Assembly (NCBI RefSeq): GCF_002215035.1
Contig: NZ_NKFP01000006.1
Coordinates: 1,376,530 to 1,440,529, forward strand
Direction of reading: 5' to 3'
DNA: 64,000 nt
Source of the DNA: Leptolyngbya ohadii IS1
Lineage (GTDB): Bacteria; Cyanobacteriota; Cyanobacteriia; Elainellales; Elainellaceae
Every line of letters starts with the position of its first letter. The stretch's first letter is position 1. A program made the position numbers and the translations under genes. Shown one piece after another: positions 1 through 9,704 of the stretch. A model generated the notes under the pieces. It saw only the letters and a list, made by a program, of their open reading frames with translations, was not told the DNA's origin and ran no database searches.

Positions 1-1727
1 ATCGCGTTGGGGATTGCCAGGACGAAGATGCCGCCATGAGGCGCACGCAGGGTACAGCCAAACAGCATAGACAGGGCACCCGCCACGGCTGATCCGGCGA
101 TGCAGGCAGGGATGACGCGGAACGGATCTTTGGCGGCAAAGGGAATCGCGCCTTCGGTAATGAAGGAAATTCCCAGGACGGAGGCAACTTTTCCGGCTTC
201 CTGCTCATCCCGATCGAACCGCCGTTTGGCGATCAGCGTTGCCAGTGCCAGTCCGAGGGGAGGGGTCATTCCGGCTGCCATGACTGCCGCCATCGGGGCG
301 AAGACGTTGCTCGCTAGCAGACCGACGGCAAAGGTGTAAGCAGCTTTGTTCACCGGACCTCCCATATCCACTGCCATCATGCCGCCCAGGATCAAGCCCA
401 GAATCACGGCGTTGGTTTGTCCCATGTTTTGCAGGAAGGCGGTCAAGCCGTCCAGAATTGCCTTAACGGGTGCACCAAACACATAGACCAGCAGCAAGCC
501 CACTACCAGCGTCGAGAGCAGGGGAATCACCAGCACGGGTTTCAAGCCCTCCAGATTTTGCGGCAGGTTGATTTTGTCCCGCACAAACTTAGCCACATAG
601 CCCGCCAGATAGCCGGAAAGAATCCCGCCCAGGAAGCCCATGCCCAGATTCGAGGCAAGCATCCCGCCAATTAAACCAGGAGCCAAACCGGGACGATCGG
701 CGATCGAGAAAGCAATAAAGCCCGACAGCACCGGGACAATCAGCGCAAAGGCAGACTTACCGCCAATTTGCATCAGCGCATCCCCGATCGATCCGGGTTG
801 TGGCTCCAAGCCAAACACAAAAGACAGCGCAATAATCAGACCGCCCGCGACGATGATCGGCAGCATATAGGATACGCCCGTCAGCAGGTGCTTATAGGGA
901 CCCGATCGCCGTGCCGCCTGATCTGCCTTTGCCTGCCGCACCGATGCCAGATAGTTTTCTTCGCCGTCTACGCCGCCATTGACGCTACTGCGCGGATCGG
1001 GCTGTGCCAGAGCGGACTGGATCACGCCTGACCCGTTTCGCATCGCATCGTTCGTGGAGGTTTCGTAGAGCCGTTTGCCCCGGAAACGAGACGTATCAAC
1101 GTGGGTATCCGCTGCAATCACGACCGCATCAGCCCGATCGATTTCTTCGGGGGTGAGCTGGTTTTCTGCCCCGACCGATCCCTGGGTTTCTACTTTGATG
1201 TCGTAGCCCAGTGCTTCCGCGCCTTTTCGCAGTGCCTCTGCCGCCATAAAGGTGTGGGCAATTCCGGTGGGACAAGAGGTGATGCCTACCAGGAATCTGG
1301 AGCCAGCATTGCTAGAATCTGCGCGGGTTGAAGCCGACCCGCCTGCGGCAGCGTGAAACGATTGCCCTGATGCTCCAGTGGACGATCCAGCTGATGTTCC
1401 GGCGGACTGCTCCTGTGCCTGCATCACTGCCAGTTCCACCACGCGGCGCGTATCGCGGATTGCCGTACTCGTGGACACGGAGTAAAGCGGTTTACCCTGG
1501 AAGCGATCGAGGTTCACATGGATATCTGCGGCAATGATCACCAGATCCGCAGCGGCAATGTCTGCATCCGTTAGCGCATTTCTCACGCCGTCCGAGCCCT
1601 GGGTTTCCACTTTAATGTCGTAGCCCAGCATTTCAGCCGTTTTCCGCAGTGCCTCTGCTGCCATGAGCGTATGGGCAATTCCAGTGGGACAAGCCGTTAC
1701 CGCCACAATTCTTTTTGGTGTCACCAT
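1..1727 (-). CDS. fruA: Fructose PTS permease, IIB-IIB-IIC (FruA), 3' end outside the window
   Basis: Imports fructose across the inner membrane and phosphorylates it to fructose 1-phosphate. The reading frame opens at the ATG at 1725-1727 and stays open to the left edge, so about 575 residues are present and the C-terminus is missing. Two PTS IIB domains in tandem each carry the phosphocysteine motif CPTGIAHT (Cys13 and Cys152), joined by a Ser/Ala/Gly-rich linker at about residues 104-142. A IIC domain of hydrophobic helices follows, including a GGPVNKAAY motif and the [11 protein letters not shown] loop typical of FruA IIC. It is the last gene of fruB-fruK-fruA, 27 bp after fruK. E. coli FruA has a similar duplicated B domain. 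The IIA partner is in FruB. Identification is secure; substrate fructose is inferred from family and operon. Confidence 0.93.
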   Translation of the reverse strand, partial: MVTPKRIVAVTACPTGIAHTLMAAEALRKTAEMLGYDIKVETQGSDGVRNALTDADIAAADLVIIAADIHVNLDRFQGKPLYSVSTSTAIRDTRRVVELAVMQAQEQSAGTSAGSSTGASGQSFHAAAGGSASTRADSSNAGSRFLVGITSCPTGIAHTFMAAEALRKGAEALGYDIKVETQGSVGAENQLTPEEIDRADAVVIAADTHVDTSRFRGKRLYETSTNDAMRNGSGVIQSALAQPDPRSSVNGGVDGEENYLASVRQAKADQAARRSGPYKHLLTGVSYMLPIIVAGGLIIALSFVFGLEPQPGSIGDALMQIGGKSAFALIVPVLSGFIAFSIADRPGLAPGLIGGMLASNLGMGFLGGILSGYLAGYVAKFVRDKINLPQNLEGLKPVLVIPLLSTLVVGLLLVYVFGAPVKAILDGLTAFLQNMGQTNAVILGLILGGMMAVDMGGPVNKAAYTFAVGLLASNVFAPMAAVMAAGMTPPLGLALATLIAKRRFDRDEQEAGKVASVLGISFITEGAIPFAAKDPFRVIPACIAGSAVAGALSMLFGCTLRAPHGGIFVLAIPNA

Positions 1728-1754
1728 TGTATTTCCTTTTCCATTCGCGTATTC

Positions 1755-2693
1755 TTAAACACCCTCGACACTCACCTGATCCATAAACGACTCAACAACC
1801 TCCTTCGGCGGAAGACGCGGACCCACCTGGCTTAACGCGCCGATCGAAAAAGCGGTGGCTAATCGGGCACAGTCGGACAGATCAAAATTCCGCAGTTTAG
1901 CCGTCACAAATCCAGATACCATTGCATCCCCTGCGCCCACGGTGCTGATCACGGCAATTTGAGGTGGACGTGCCCACACCGCCGATCCGGTTTCGACAAA
2001 CAGAGCGCCCTCTGCGCCAAGGGAAATCACCACAGTCGAAATGCCCTGTGCCAGGAGTTCTCTGGCGGCTTCCAGTCGGTCGTCCAGGGTAGGCAGCGAT
2101 CGTCCCATTGCCTCCTCTAATTCCGCAATATTGGGTTTTACCATTAGCGGAGCCGCTGGAATTGCCTGCCGTAAACTTTCACCGCTGGCATCAAGGACGA
2201 CGGTTTTGCCTATTGCCTTCAGGCGTTTAATTAGATCGGCGTAGATCGAAGTTGGCATTTCCGCAGGCAGGCTGCCCGACAGGATAAACCAATCGTGGGT
2301 CCGGGCTAACTGATCGATCGCGCTGTGGAGCCGCTGTACTGCGTTGTCGGAAGGCGACAGTCCCGGAAAGTTGATATCCGTCACCCGATCCTGCACCTCG
2401 TCAATGATTTTGATATTGGTGCGCGTCCGACCGGGAATGACGACAAACTCGTTACCAATGCCCTTCCGCTCAAACAAAACGTCAAAAATGCCTGCGTTCT
2501 CCTGCCCCAGAATTCCGGTTGCCGTGACAAAAAAGCCGAAGTCCGCCAGGAAGGAAGCGACGTTGACGCCCTTGCCGCCCGGATCAGCCTGCTCCCACGC
2601 TACCCGGTTTACCTCCCCCGCCCGAAAGTTCGCAATCGCAGCGGTGAGATCGATCGCAGGATTTAACGTAACAGTGACGATCGCCGCACTCAT
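1755..2693 (-). CDS. fruK: 1-phosphofructokinase
   Basis: Phosphorylates fructose 1-phosphate, the product of the fructose PTS, to fructose 1,6-bisphosphate. The 312-residue protein is a PfkB-family kinase of normal length. It has the N-terminal substrate signature with GGKGVN at 39-44 and the C-terminal signature GAGDAM at 253-258, where Asp256 is the expected catalytic base and the preceding Gly-Ala-Gly forms the anion hole. Its ATG overlaps the TGA of fruB by 4 bp (ATGA), so translation is probably coupled. fruA follows after 27 bp. Related PfkB enzymes include tagatose-6-phosphate kinase, but the fruBKA context makes 1-phosphofructokinase by far the better reading. Confidence 0.93.
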   Translation of the reverse strand: MSAAIVTVTLNPAIDLTAAIANFRAGEVNRVAWEQADPGGKGVNVASFLADFGFFVTATGILGQENAGIFDVLFERKGIGNEFVVIPGRTRTNIKIIDEVQDRVTDINFPGLSPSDNAVQRLHSAIDQLARTHDWFILSGSLPAEMPTSIYADLIKRLKAIGKTVVLDASGESLRQAIPAAPLMVKPNIAELEEAMGRSLPTLDDRLEAARELLAQGISTVVISLGAEGALFVETGSAVWARPPQIAVISTVGAGDAMVSGFVTAKLRNFDLSDCARLATAFSIGALSQVGPRLPPKEVVESFMDQVSVEGV

Positions 2694-5284
2694 AGATTCC
2701 CCTGGCTATTGGGTTGGCTGTTCGGTTGAAGATTGGCTTGAGGGTTGGCTTGAATAGTGGTCTGAAGATCAGACTGAATATTCAGTGCTCGGACTTCCTG
2801 AGCAGTGCGGCAGGACAGTGCCCGACGTGCCAAATCCTGCGCCTGGGCAAAGGATAGACTCCGCAGTTTTGCCTTCACTGCCGCCACGCTGGGAATGCTG
2901 ACGCTCAGTTCCGTGACGCCCAACCCCACCAGAATTGCTGCACCCAGAGGCTCACCCGCAATGCCACCGCAGACCCCAACCCACTTTCCTTCAATTTGCG
3001 CTGCCCACACGGTTTGATCGATCAGCCGCAGCACAGCAGGATGAAGCGCGTCCGCCTGTTTTGCCAGTGCCGGATGTCCCCGATCCATCGCCAGGGTGTA
3101 TTGAGTTAAGTCATTTGTGCCGATCGAGAAGAATGCTACTTCCTTGGCAAACTCCGCCGCCATCAGCACCGCAGACGGAACCTCGATCATCATGCCGTAG
3201 TCCACCGGATCTGCGCCGATTTCCGATCGCACCGATTCCGCAATGTTCCGCGCCTGGGCGAATTCCTCCAGCGTGGCGATCATGGGAAACATGATTTTGA
3301 TCGGTCCCGCTTGGGCAGCCCGGAAGATGGCGCGAAGCTGAGTACGAAACAAGTCCGGTCGCTGCAAACAGAGCCGAATTCCCCGCACCCCCAGGAACGG
3401 ATTCTCCTCCGCAGGCAAATTCAGGTAAGGAATTGATTTGTCGCCACCGATGTCCAGCGTGCGAATAATCAGGGGCAGACCGTTTAGCGATCGTGTCATT
3501 TGGCTATACGCCGCAAACTGCTCCTCCTCTGTGGGCGGCTCCGATCGGTTCAGGAACAAAAACTCGGTTCGCATCAGACCAATGCCTTCAGCCCCCGCAT
3601 TCACTGCCTGTTCCGCCTCCGCAGGTGCGCCGATGTTTGCCACCACTTCAACCCGCAGTCCATCCTGCATCAGGGCAGGCAAATAGCAGTCCGATCGCTC
3701 GGCTTGCCGCTGTGCCTGGAGATCTCGCTGTGCTGACTTTGCTGTTTCAACATCTGCCTGGCTCGGATTCGGATACAGATTGCCGCTTTCCCCGTCCAGA
3801 ATACAGAGCGTCCCGTTTGGAACCTCCAGCACCGAAGGACCTGCCCCCACGATCGCCGGAATATCAAGCGATCGGGCAATAATAGCAGAGTGGGACGTTG
3901 TGCCGCCGTAAGCCGTACAGAAGCCCAGCGTCAGGGCTGGATTGAGACTCACCGTATCCGAGGGCGTGAGATCTTCCGCCACCAGAATCACAGGCTGATC
4001 CGGCATCTGGGAAACTTCCTCAACGCGATGGGCTAACAGCCGCAGCACCCGCTGACCCACATCTCGCAGATCCGCCGCCCGCCCCGCAATTCTGGCATCG
4101 CTTAATTGCTCAATTCCCTTCGCCTTTTGTTCATACGCCTGCTGCCAAGCCCAGGCTGCACTGCGGTTTGCGCCCAGATTTTCGATCGCCTCCTGCTGCA
4201 ATTCCGGGTCTTCTAGAAGCTGCTGCTGCGCCAGAAAGATCGCTGCTTTCGCTGAGCCTGCTTTCTCCTTCACCGACTCGTACAAATCCTGAAGCTGAAG
4301 CTTTGCCGTGGCGATCGACTGCTCCAGTCGGGTTAGTTCTTCGCTGCGGTTCGATGCCGTTTCCGAAAACTCTAACTTGCCCCGTCGAAGCTGATAAACA
4401 GACGCAACCACAATTCCGGGAGATGCCGCAATACCGGGCAGGGGCGGCGTAGAAAACGTGACGGACGCTCGGCTTTGTGCGGATTGGCTTTGAACCATCG
4501 GAGTATCCGATTCTTCCTCGTCCTCCAAGCCTGCGACGATCGCCTCCTGAAGCTGAGCCACTGCCCGATCTGCGTCGTTGCCCTTGGCAAGAATCTGAAT
4601 GGTTTCGCCCCCCGCAACCCCTAATTTAAGCAGGGAAACCAGGCTTTTGGCGTTAGCAGTCTGCCCGCTGTAATGAATGGCGATTTCCGACTGAAACTGC
4701 TTTGCCAGATCGACTAAAACCGCCGCTGGACGCGCATGAAGTCCTAACTTACCGGGAATCGCTACCTGGGCTGTGCGATCGTATTCTGCAAATTCTTCTA
4801 AGTTTGTGAGACCGTTCTGCGATCTGTTCTGTGAACCATTCTGCGATCCGTTCTCCGATCCTTTCGTGAGCCGCTGGACAATCTCATTCGCCTCAGTAGT
4901 ATGGGAAAGCTGCTGGACGGCTGTCTCGTCGGTCAATACGTGCGTCAGGTTCGCCAGAATTTGCAGATGCTCGTCGGACTTTGCCGCAATTCCAATTACT
5001 AAATGCACCGTTTCGCCCGGATTCCACTCCACGCCGTCGGGCACTTGCAAAACCGCAATTCCAGTGGATTGAATCAGTTCTCGATCCTGGGGCAGTCCGT
5101 GGGGAATTGCAATGCCGTTACCCAGATAGGTATTCGCCACCTTTTCCCGCTCCATCATGCTGGAAATATATCCGGGCTGCATATGTCCCGTATTTACCAG
5201 CAGGGAACCAACCTGCTCGATCGCCTCCGCCTTGTTTCGAGCAGAAGCACCGAGCTTCACACCATTCTTGTCAAGAACGAGCAT
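2690..5284 (-). CDS. fruB: Multiphosphoryl transfer protein: fused IIA(Fru)-HPr-Enzyme I
   Basis: Carries the whole soluble phosphorelay of the fructose PTS in one 864-residue chain. IIA(Fru) spans about 1-145 with phospho-His62 in the IPHG motif. HPr spans about 172-255 with His183 in LHARPAA and Ser214 at the usual regulatory-serine position. Enzyme I spans about 283-835 with active His465 in GGTTSHSAI, the NPFLGVRGIR and GTNDLTQY motifs and the C-terminal VCGG cysteine. A Ser/Gln/Asn/Gly-rich linker (about 142-158) joins IIA to HPr, and the last ~25 residues are a Gln/Asn/Pro-rich repetitive tail; both are encoded by about 12-bp tandem repeats. This architecture is known from Pseudomonas and Xanthomonas FruB. 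It starts the operon; no separate HPr, EI or FruR gene is visible here. Confidence 0.92.
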   Translation of the reverse strand: MLVLDKNGVKLGASARNKAEAIEQVGSLLVNTGHMQPGYISSMMEREKVANTYLGNGIAIPHGLPQDRELIQSTGIAVLQVPDGVEWNPGETVHLVIGIAAKSDEHLQILANLTHVLTDETAVQQLSHTTEANEIVQRLTKGSENGSQNGSQNRSQNGLTNLEEFAEYDRTAQVAIPGKLGLHARPAAVLVDLAKQFQSEIAIHYSGQTANAKSLVSLLKLGVAGGETIQILAKGNDADRAVAQLQEAIVAGLEDEEESDTPMVQSQSAQSRASVTFSTPPLPGIAASPGIVVASVYQLRRGKLEFSETASNRSEELTRLEQSIATAKLQLQDLYESVKEKAGSAKAAIFLAQQQLLEDPELQQEAIENLGANRSAAWAWQQAYEQKAKGIEQLSDARIAGRAADLRDVGQRVLRLLAHRVEEVSQMPDQPVILVAEDLTPSDTVSLNPALTLGFCTAYGGTTSHSAIIARSLDIPAIVGAGPSVLEVPNGTLCILDGESGNLYPNPSQADVETAKSAQRDLQAQRQAERSDCYLPALMQDGLRVEVVANIGAPAEAEQAVNAGAEGIGLMRTEFLFLNRSEPPTEEEQFAAYSQMTRSLNGLPLIIRTLDIGGDKSIPYLNLPAEENPFLGVRGIRLCLQRPDLFRTQLRAIFRAAQAGPIKIMFPMIATLEEFAQARNIAESVRSEIGADPVDYGMMIEVPSAVLMAAEFAKEVAFFSIGTNDLTQYTLAMDRGHPALAKQADALHPAVLRLIDQTVWAAQIEGKWVGVCGGIAGEPLGAAILVGLGVTELSVSIPSVAAVKAKLRSLSFAQAQDLARRALSCRTAQEVRALNIQSDLQTTIQANPQANLQPNSQPNSQGNL

Positions 5285-5374
5285 ATTCTGAAGCGTGTGA
5301 TTGTTATTTATCTATCGAAAACCCAATTAATTTCAGCTTAGATTCTTAGCTGTTTTTCTGGGAAAGCCGTTAAT

Positions 5375-5404
5375 GATTCGATAAGTTTTTAACAAACTTG
5401 AATC
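5375..5404. promoter_or_regulatory. Inverted repeat upstream of fruB, possible operator
   Basis: Arms GATTC..AAGTTT and AAACTTGAATC pair over 11 positions, with a 3-base insertion in the left arm and a 5-base centre. It lies 91 bp upstream of the fruB start. It is not a good match to the E. coli Cra/FruR operator. An operator or leader hairpin role is inference from position only. Confidence 0.3.
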
Positions 5405-5531
5405 GAGAATCGCAGAAATTAAGGTTTTCTTTTGTTTTTATCCACCGATCGGTTGATACATGATTTGCCAAAATACGGCATGATAGTAAGTTCTGTTTAT
5501 TTGCTTAATGCAGTTTACAGTTCGATTAAAA

Positions 5532-5620
5532 TTCAGAAGTTTAATCAAGAAGCAACTGACTAGAAGTAACTTAATCAGAAGCAACTTATCAGAAGCAACT
5601 TAATCAGAAGCAACTTAATC
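5532..5620. repeat. Short tandem repeat, ~15-bp unit, abutting prmA
   Basis: The unit taatcagaagcaact occurs in near-perfect head-to-tail copies (15, 14 and 15 bp), with more degenerate copies upstream, ending 2 bp before the prmA ATG at 5623. No Shine-Dalgarno sequence is visible between the array and the start codon. Confidence 0.85.
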
Positions 5621-5622
5621 AA

Positions 5623-6645
5623 ATGTCCTGGACTGAACTCAGAATTAATACCACCGCTGAAGCGATCGATTGGGTGAGTACGCTGCTTGCCTCGATCAAT
5701 TATCAGGGAGACATCCACACCGATCGCTATGATGCGGAAAGTAATCTAATAGAAAGTCAGGATAGTCCCGCAGAATCGACAGACTGGGCGTACACCGTTT
5801 GCCTTTACTTTCCAGAACAAACCAGCAGTCGGGCAGAGATCGATCGAGTCGATGATGCGCTGTTTACCCTTTACCGCACCGGACTCACCAGCCGCGCCGA
5901 ATTTGCTCACGTCGCCGAAAAGCCGCCCAGCCGCGAAGCTGCCCTGAACCAGATTCATCGCGTGGGACAACGATTCGTCATTGTGCCCCTGCAAAGCAGT
6001 TCTGCCCCCGATGCAGCAGATGAAGCGATCGCCGCAGATTACCAGCCCCAAAGTCCCACCGAACTGATTCTCCGCCTAGGCACCAGTCAAGCCTTTGGCA
6101 GCGGACTCCATCCCACCACAATGCTCTGCTTGCAGCTTCTCGAACGCTATGTCCAACCGGGAATGAATGTTCTCGATCTGGGTTCGGGTTCTGGCATTCT
6201 CACGATCGCCCTTGCCAAACTGGGAGCGCAGGTTTTAGCAGTTGATAACGACCCGGTTGCCGTTGCAGCCACCCAAGCCACCGTTGAAGAAAATGAGGTG
6301 AGCGATCGCGTCGAAGTCATGGCAGCAAGTTTGGGCAGCGGCAGTGAACTGGGGCACTGGATGGGTGGCGAGATCGCCTCAACGGTTTCCCCCCTGAACC
6401 CCGATCGCGAATTTGACCTGATTGTGAGTAATGTCTTTGCCCGCATCCAAACCACCCTGGCAGAAAACTTTGCCCAGGCACTCCGGCGCACCACGCCAAC
6501 CAACGGCATTCTGATTACCGCAGGCTACACGGTAGAATACCAGGAACAAATTGAAGAATCCATGACCCAGGCTAGCTTTGAAACGATCGATCAATTGCAG
6601 TCCGAGGAATGGATTGCGCTCGTGCATCGCTTAGCCGAACAATAG
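5623..6645 (+). CDS. prmA: Ribosomal protein L11 methyltransferase
   Basis: Uses S-adenosylmethionine to methylate ribosomal protein L11. The 340-residue protein has the PrmA pre-domain motif FGSGLHPTT at about 158-166, the class I methyltransferase loop DLGSGSG at 185-191, the acidic VDND motif at the end of strand 2 (about 207-210), and a VSNVFA motif in the position of the NPPY-like motif (PrmA usually has ANILA). It is somewhat longer than the common ~295 residues because of loops at about 40-60 and 125-145. Convergent with argS, 7 bp apart. The start directly follows a tandem repeat array. Confidence 0.93.
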   Translation: MSWTELRINTTAEAIDWVSTLLASINYQGDIHTDRYDAESNLIESQDSPAESTDWAYTVCLYFPEQTSSRAEIDRVDDALFTLYRTGLTSRAEFAHVAEKPPSREAALNQIHRVGQRFVIVPLQSSSAPDAADEAIAADYQPQSPTELILRLGTSQAFGSGLHPTTMLCLQLLERYVQPGMNVLDLGSGSGILTIALAKLGAQVLAVDNDPVAVAATQATVEENEVSDRVEVMAASLGSGSELGHWMGGEIASTVSPLNPDREFDLIVSNVFARIQTTLAENFAQALRRTTPTNGILITAGYTVEYQEQIEESMTQASFETIDQLQSEEWIALVHRLAEQ

Positions 6646-6652
6646 CAACCCC

Positions 6653-8416
6653 TTACATCCGCTCTAGCACCGGAATTCCCAGTAGCGAAAGCCCTTGCTT
6701 AATCGTCCTCGCCGTGAGGTCACACAGAATTAGCCGCGATGTGCGAAGCGGTTCCTCTGCCTGGAGTACCGGACAGCGATCGTAGAACTGATTAAACTTC
6801 TTGCTTAGCTCAAACAGGTATTCGCAGAGGCGATTGGGCAGCAGATCGGCTTCTACGGCTTCCAGGGTTTGATCAAACTGAAGCAGGTATTTTGCCAGAG
6901 CTAGCTCCGTTTCCTCCTTCAGGACGATCGGCGCATCTGCCCCCAACTGCGTGAAGTCAATTCCCCCTTTGCGGCTAATCCCCTGCACCCGCACGTAGGC
7001 ATAGAGCATATAGGGAGCCGTGTTGCCTTGGAGTGCCAGCATCTTGTCGTAGTCAAAAATATAGTTGCTGGTGCGGTTCTGGCTCAGGTCGGCGTATTTG
7101 ATCGCGCTGATGCCCACCACCTTGGCAACGTGATCGATAAACTCCGGGGTTTCCTGCCGTTCTTCTTCCTTCAGGCGAGCTTCCAGATCCTTGCGTGCCC
7201 GATCGATCGCCTCATCCAACAGATCCACCAGCCGAGCGGCTTCTCCAGAACGGCTTTTCAGTTTTTTGCCGTCCTCTCCCAGAATCGATCCGAGCGGCGC
7301 ATAGTCAAACGCAGTTTTCTCCGTAATCCAGCCTGCCCGCCGACCCACCTGGAAAATTTGGGCAAAGTGATTGGTCTGCTCCATGCCCACGGGATAGATG
7401 ACCCGCTGCACGCGATCGACGTTTACCCGATAGCGGATCGCTGCCAGGTCAGTAGTGGCATAGTTGTAGCCGCCGTCCGACTTCTGCACAATCAGCGGCA
7501 GAGGCTTCCCTTCCCGGTTGGTAAAGCCTTCCAGGAAGACACACTTTGCGCCATCGTCTTCCACCAGCATTCCCAATTTATCCAGCTCTTCCAGGACGCC
7601 GGGCAGCAGCGAATTATAGAAGGATTCGCCCCGCTCCTGAATTTTTTCGGACAGCCCCATCAAATCAAAAATCTTGCGGTTCGTCCGGTTCGACAGCTCG
7701 CAGACAATCTTCCAGGCACGGATGGTTTCCTCGTCGCCTGCCTGCAACTGCACCACGGACAATCGAGCGGCTTCCTTAAAATTATCGTCCTCGTCAAATC
7801 GCTTCTTCGCTGCCCGATAAAAGCTTGCCAGATCGCCCAGATCCAGGGATTCCGGGGAAGTCAGGGCATCGGGATATGCCTCGCGCAGGTAGGCAATCAG
7901 CATTCCAAACGGGGTGCCCCAGTCGCCAATATGGCTGAGCCGCATCACATCATGCCCCAGAAATTCCAGAATTCGCGCCAGGCAATCCCCAATTACCGAG
8001 GGGCGCAGATGCCCAACGTGCATTTCCTTAGCGATATTCGGGCTGGGGTAATCGACGATGATGCGGAGGGAATGATCCGTGGGCGCAACCCCCAAACGCG
8101 CGTCAGACTGGATCGATTTTAGCTGTGCTTCCAGATAGCCGGGCTTGAAGGTGAGGTTAATGAATCCTGGACCTGCCACGGTGGGCAACTCACACATTTC
8201 CGAGACGTTGAGATTTTGCACAATTTTCTCGGCGATCGATCGCGGCGGCTGACCCAGTTTTTTGCTGAGAGACATCGCCAGATTTGCCTGGTAATCCCCG
8301 AACTTCGGATTGCTGGCGGGTACCAGAATCGGATCGGTTCCGGCGAGTTCACTGCCAAAGGCGGCGACTAATGCCTGCTCAAACTGCTGCTTTAACTGGG
8401 CGATCGTCTCGTTCAT
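6653..8416 (-). CDS. argS: Arginyl-tRNA synthetase
   Basis: Class I aminoacyl-tRNA synthetase that charges tRNA-Arg. The 587-residue protein has the usual order: an N-terminal Arg-S additional domain (1-~105), the HIGH-type signature HVGH at 133-136, a KMSKS-equivalent KLKSRSG in the latter half of the Rossmann core, and a C-terminal DALR anticodon-binding domain containing YAYVRVQGI and a Tyr/Arg-rich end. Length is normal. It is divergent from the C39-like peptidase across a 388-bp spacer that carries a small mobile-type repeat. Confidence 0.96.
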   Translation of the reverse strand: MNETIAQLKQQFEQALVAAFGSELAGTDPILVPASNPKFGDYQANLAMSLSKKLGQPPRSIAEKIVQNLNVSEMCELPTVAGPGFINLTFKPGYLEAQLKSIQSDARLGVAPTDHSLRIIVDYPSPNIAKEMHVGHLRPSVIGDCLARILEFLGHDVMRLSHIGDWGTPFGMLIAYLREAYPDALTSPESLDLGDLASFYRAAKKRFDEDDNFKEAARLSVVQLQAGDEETIRAWKIVCELSNRTNRKIFDLMGLSEKIQERGESFYNSLLPGVLEELDKLGMLVEDDGAKCVFLEGFTNREGKPLPLIVQKSDGGYNYATTDLAAIRYRVNVDRVQRVIYPVGMEQTNHFAQIFQVGRRAGWITEKTAFDYAPLGSILGEDGKKLKSRSGEAARLVDLLDEAIDRARKDLEARLKEEERQETPEFIDHVAKVVGISAIKYADLSQNRTSNYIFDYDKMLALQGNTAPYMLYAYVRVQGISRKGGIDFTQLGADAPIVLKEETELALAKYLLQFDQTLEAVEADLLPNRLCEYLFELSKKFNQFYDRCPVLQAEEPLRTSRLILCDLTARTIKQGLSLLGIPVLERM

Positions 8417-8804
8417 CTTGTCCTACCTGCCAAAAGTACTGCCGCTCCTTCTCTATCAGGATAGCCACCAGGATAGCGATAGGAAAGCAATCGACTCTCT
8501 ATCATTCAGCACTTTGGTACTTTTGGGCAACTTTTGAGCAATGGCATTGCTGAATAAGCGTATGATGCGCCCCCCTAGCCCCCCAATTCTGGGGGAACCG
8601 GACTTTGTTTCAGCAACACCTGGGTAACAGGTCATCCATAAGCGTGGATCAAGCCGCAATTTCACGGTTGCCTGCTGCCTACTCCGATCGAAGTTCGGAA
8701 AATGCACGGAGGGTAGCGGTCAGAAGAGTTTCCTATTCTGAAGCCGAACCCTTGAACCATCCCTTTCTGCCTACGCATCTTACACAGAACCTAACGCAAA
8801 ACCT
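8417..8804. promoter_or_regulatory. Divergent intergenic region argS / C39-like peptidase
   Basis: 388 bp without a gene. A 76-bp element with inverted ends (8544-8619) sits in the middle. Promoters for both flanking genes must be here, but none is recognisable with confidence. Confidence 0.45.
8544..8619. repeat. Small inverted-repeat element (MITE-like)
   Basis: A 76-bp element whose ends gcattgctgaa and ttcagcaacac are inverted copies (9 of 11 positions). The centre is a G/C block, ccccccaattctggggg, followed on one side by a second C-run. The same G/C core without the ends recurs in inverse orientation at 10592-10623. No coding capacity. Reading it as a non-autonomous mobile element is inference from the terminal inverted repeats and the second core copy. 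Confidence 0.6.
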
Positions 8805-9677
8805 ATGGTAGCCAGCATTAACTCTCCCGCCCAGCCCGTTTCGTCTACTCTGACCGCGATCGATCTGATTGTCATGGCTCGGCAGTTTCGCAGCGATCCG
8901 CAGCAGGTCAAACTGATTCAATGGTTTCAGCAATCGACGGGCGAGCAGCGGCAGCAGGAATTCGCGCAAATGTGGCGCAACGGAGAGCAGAAGGGCGCAA
9001 TTGACTTTGTACAGGTTTTTCGCTTCTACCAGGGACATCCCCACCAGAATGCCGCCCTTAAATGGCTTCAGCAGACGAGCCAGGCAAAAACGCTGGAAGG
9101 GCTTGCCCGCATGTGGGCACAGATTCCCGCTCCGGACAAAAACCGTGAGCTGCGGCTGAATGTGCCTTTCTACCCCCAAACGGATAACCTGTACGAACCC
9201 CAGCGCACCTGCAACACTTCAAGCTGTGCTATGGTGGCTCGCTTCCTGGGTGCCAAGATTGCCAGCGATGATGCTTACTATCAAATTGTTCGCAAGTACG
9301 GCGACACCACTGACCACGGTGCCCAGACCAGAGCCTTAGCCGAAGTGGGCATCAAGTCCACCTGGAACACCAACCTGGGCTACGATGACCTCGATAAATC
9401 CCTGGAAGCCGGACTGCCGATCGTGATTGGGATTCTTCATCGCGGCACTATACACCATCCCACGGGCGGACACATGCTGGTTGTCATGGGCAGAACACCT
9501 AACCGCGACTACATCTGCCACGACCCCTACGGCAGCCTGCTCGACCCGAACGGCGGCTATACGGGAGCGGTGGAAAATGGCAGAGGCGTCGTCTATCCGC
9601 GTTTTGTGCTGAATCGTCGCTGGCTCGTGGAGGGCGATCAGTCTGGTTGGGGTCGGTTGTTCTATAGAAGCAAATAG
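8805..9677 (+). CDS. C39-like papain-fold cysteine peptidase, stand-alone
   Basis: 290 residues. The C-terminal half (about 115-285) matches Peptidase_C39-like proteins: Cys136 in RTCNTSSCAM, His223 in GGHMLVV and Asp240 in CHDPYGS form the expected triad. The N-terminal ~110 residues look like two imperfect helical repeats (RQFRSDPQQ.. and VFRFYQGHPHQ..) that may bind peptide or peptidoglycan. There is no ABC-transporter domain, so this is not a bacteriocin-processing exporter, and no clear signal peptide, so it is either cytoplasmic or exported by an unrecognised route. The substrate cannot be told from the sequence. Convergent with nadC. Confidence 0.75.
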   Translation: MVASINSPAQPVSSTLTAIDLIVMARQFRSDPQQVKLIQWFQQSTGEQRQQEFAQMWRNGEQKGAIDFVQVFRFYQGHPHQNAALKWLQQTSQAKTLEGLARMWAQIPAPDKNRELRLNVPFYPQTDNLYEPQRTCNTSSCAMVARFLGAKIASDDAYYQIVRKYGDTTDHGAQTRALAEVGIKSTWNTNLGYDDLDKSLEAGLPIVIGILHRGTIHHPTGGHMLVVMGRTPNRDYICHDPYGSLLDPNGGYTGAVENGRGVVYPRFVLNRRWLVEGDQSGWGRLFYRSK

Positions 9678-9704
9678 CCCTACTGCAAAACCGCAAAATC
9701 TCAA

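Larger units (their letters stand above)
5285..5622. promoter_or_regulatory. Divergent intergenic region fruB / prmA
   Basis: AT-rich spacer of 338 bp that must hold the promoters of the fruBKA operon (leftward) and of prmA (rightward). I see no confident -35/-10 pair. It holds one imperfect inverted repeat at 5375-5404 and a short tandem repeat array that runs up to the prmA start codon (both listed separately). Confidence 0.5.

Noticed and set aside
7028-8122. Long plus-strand ORF of 364 codons opposite argS
   Set aside because: It lies entirely within argS, which has all family motifs on the minus strand; the plus-strand protein resembles nothing.
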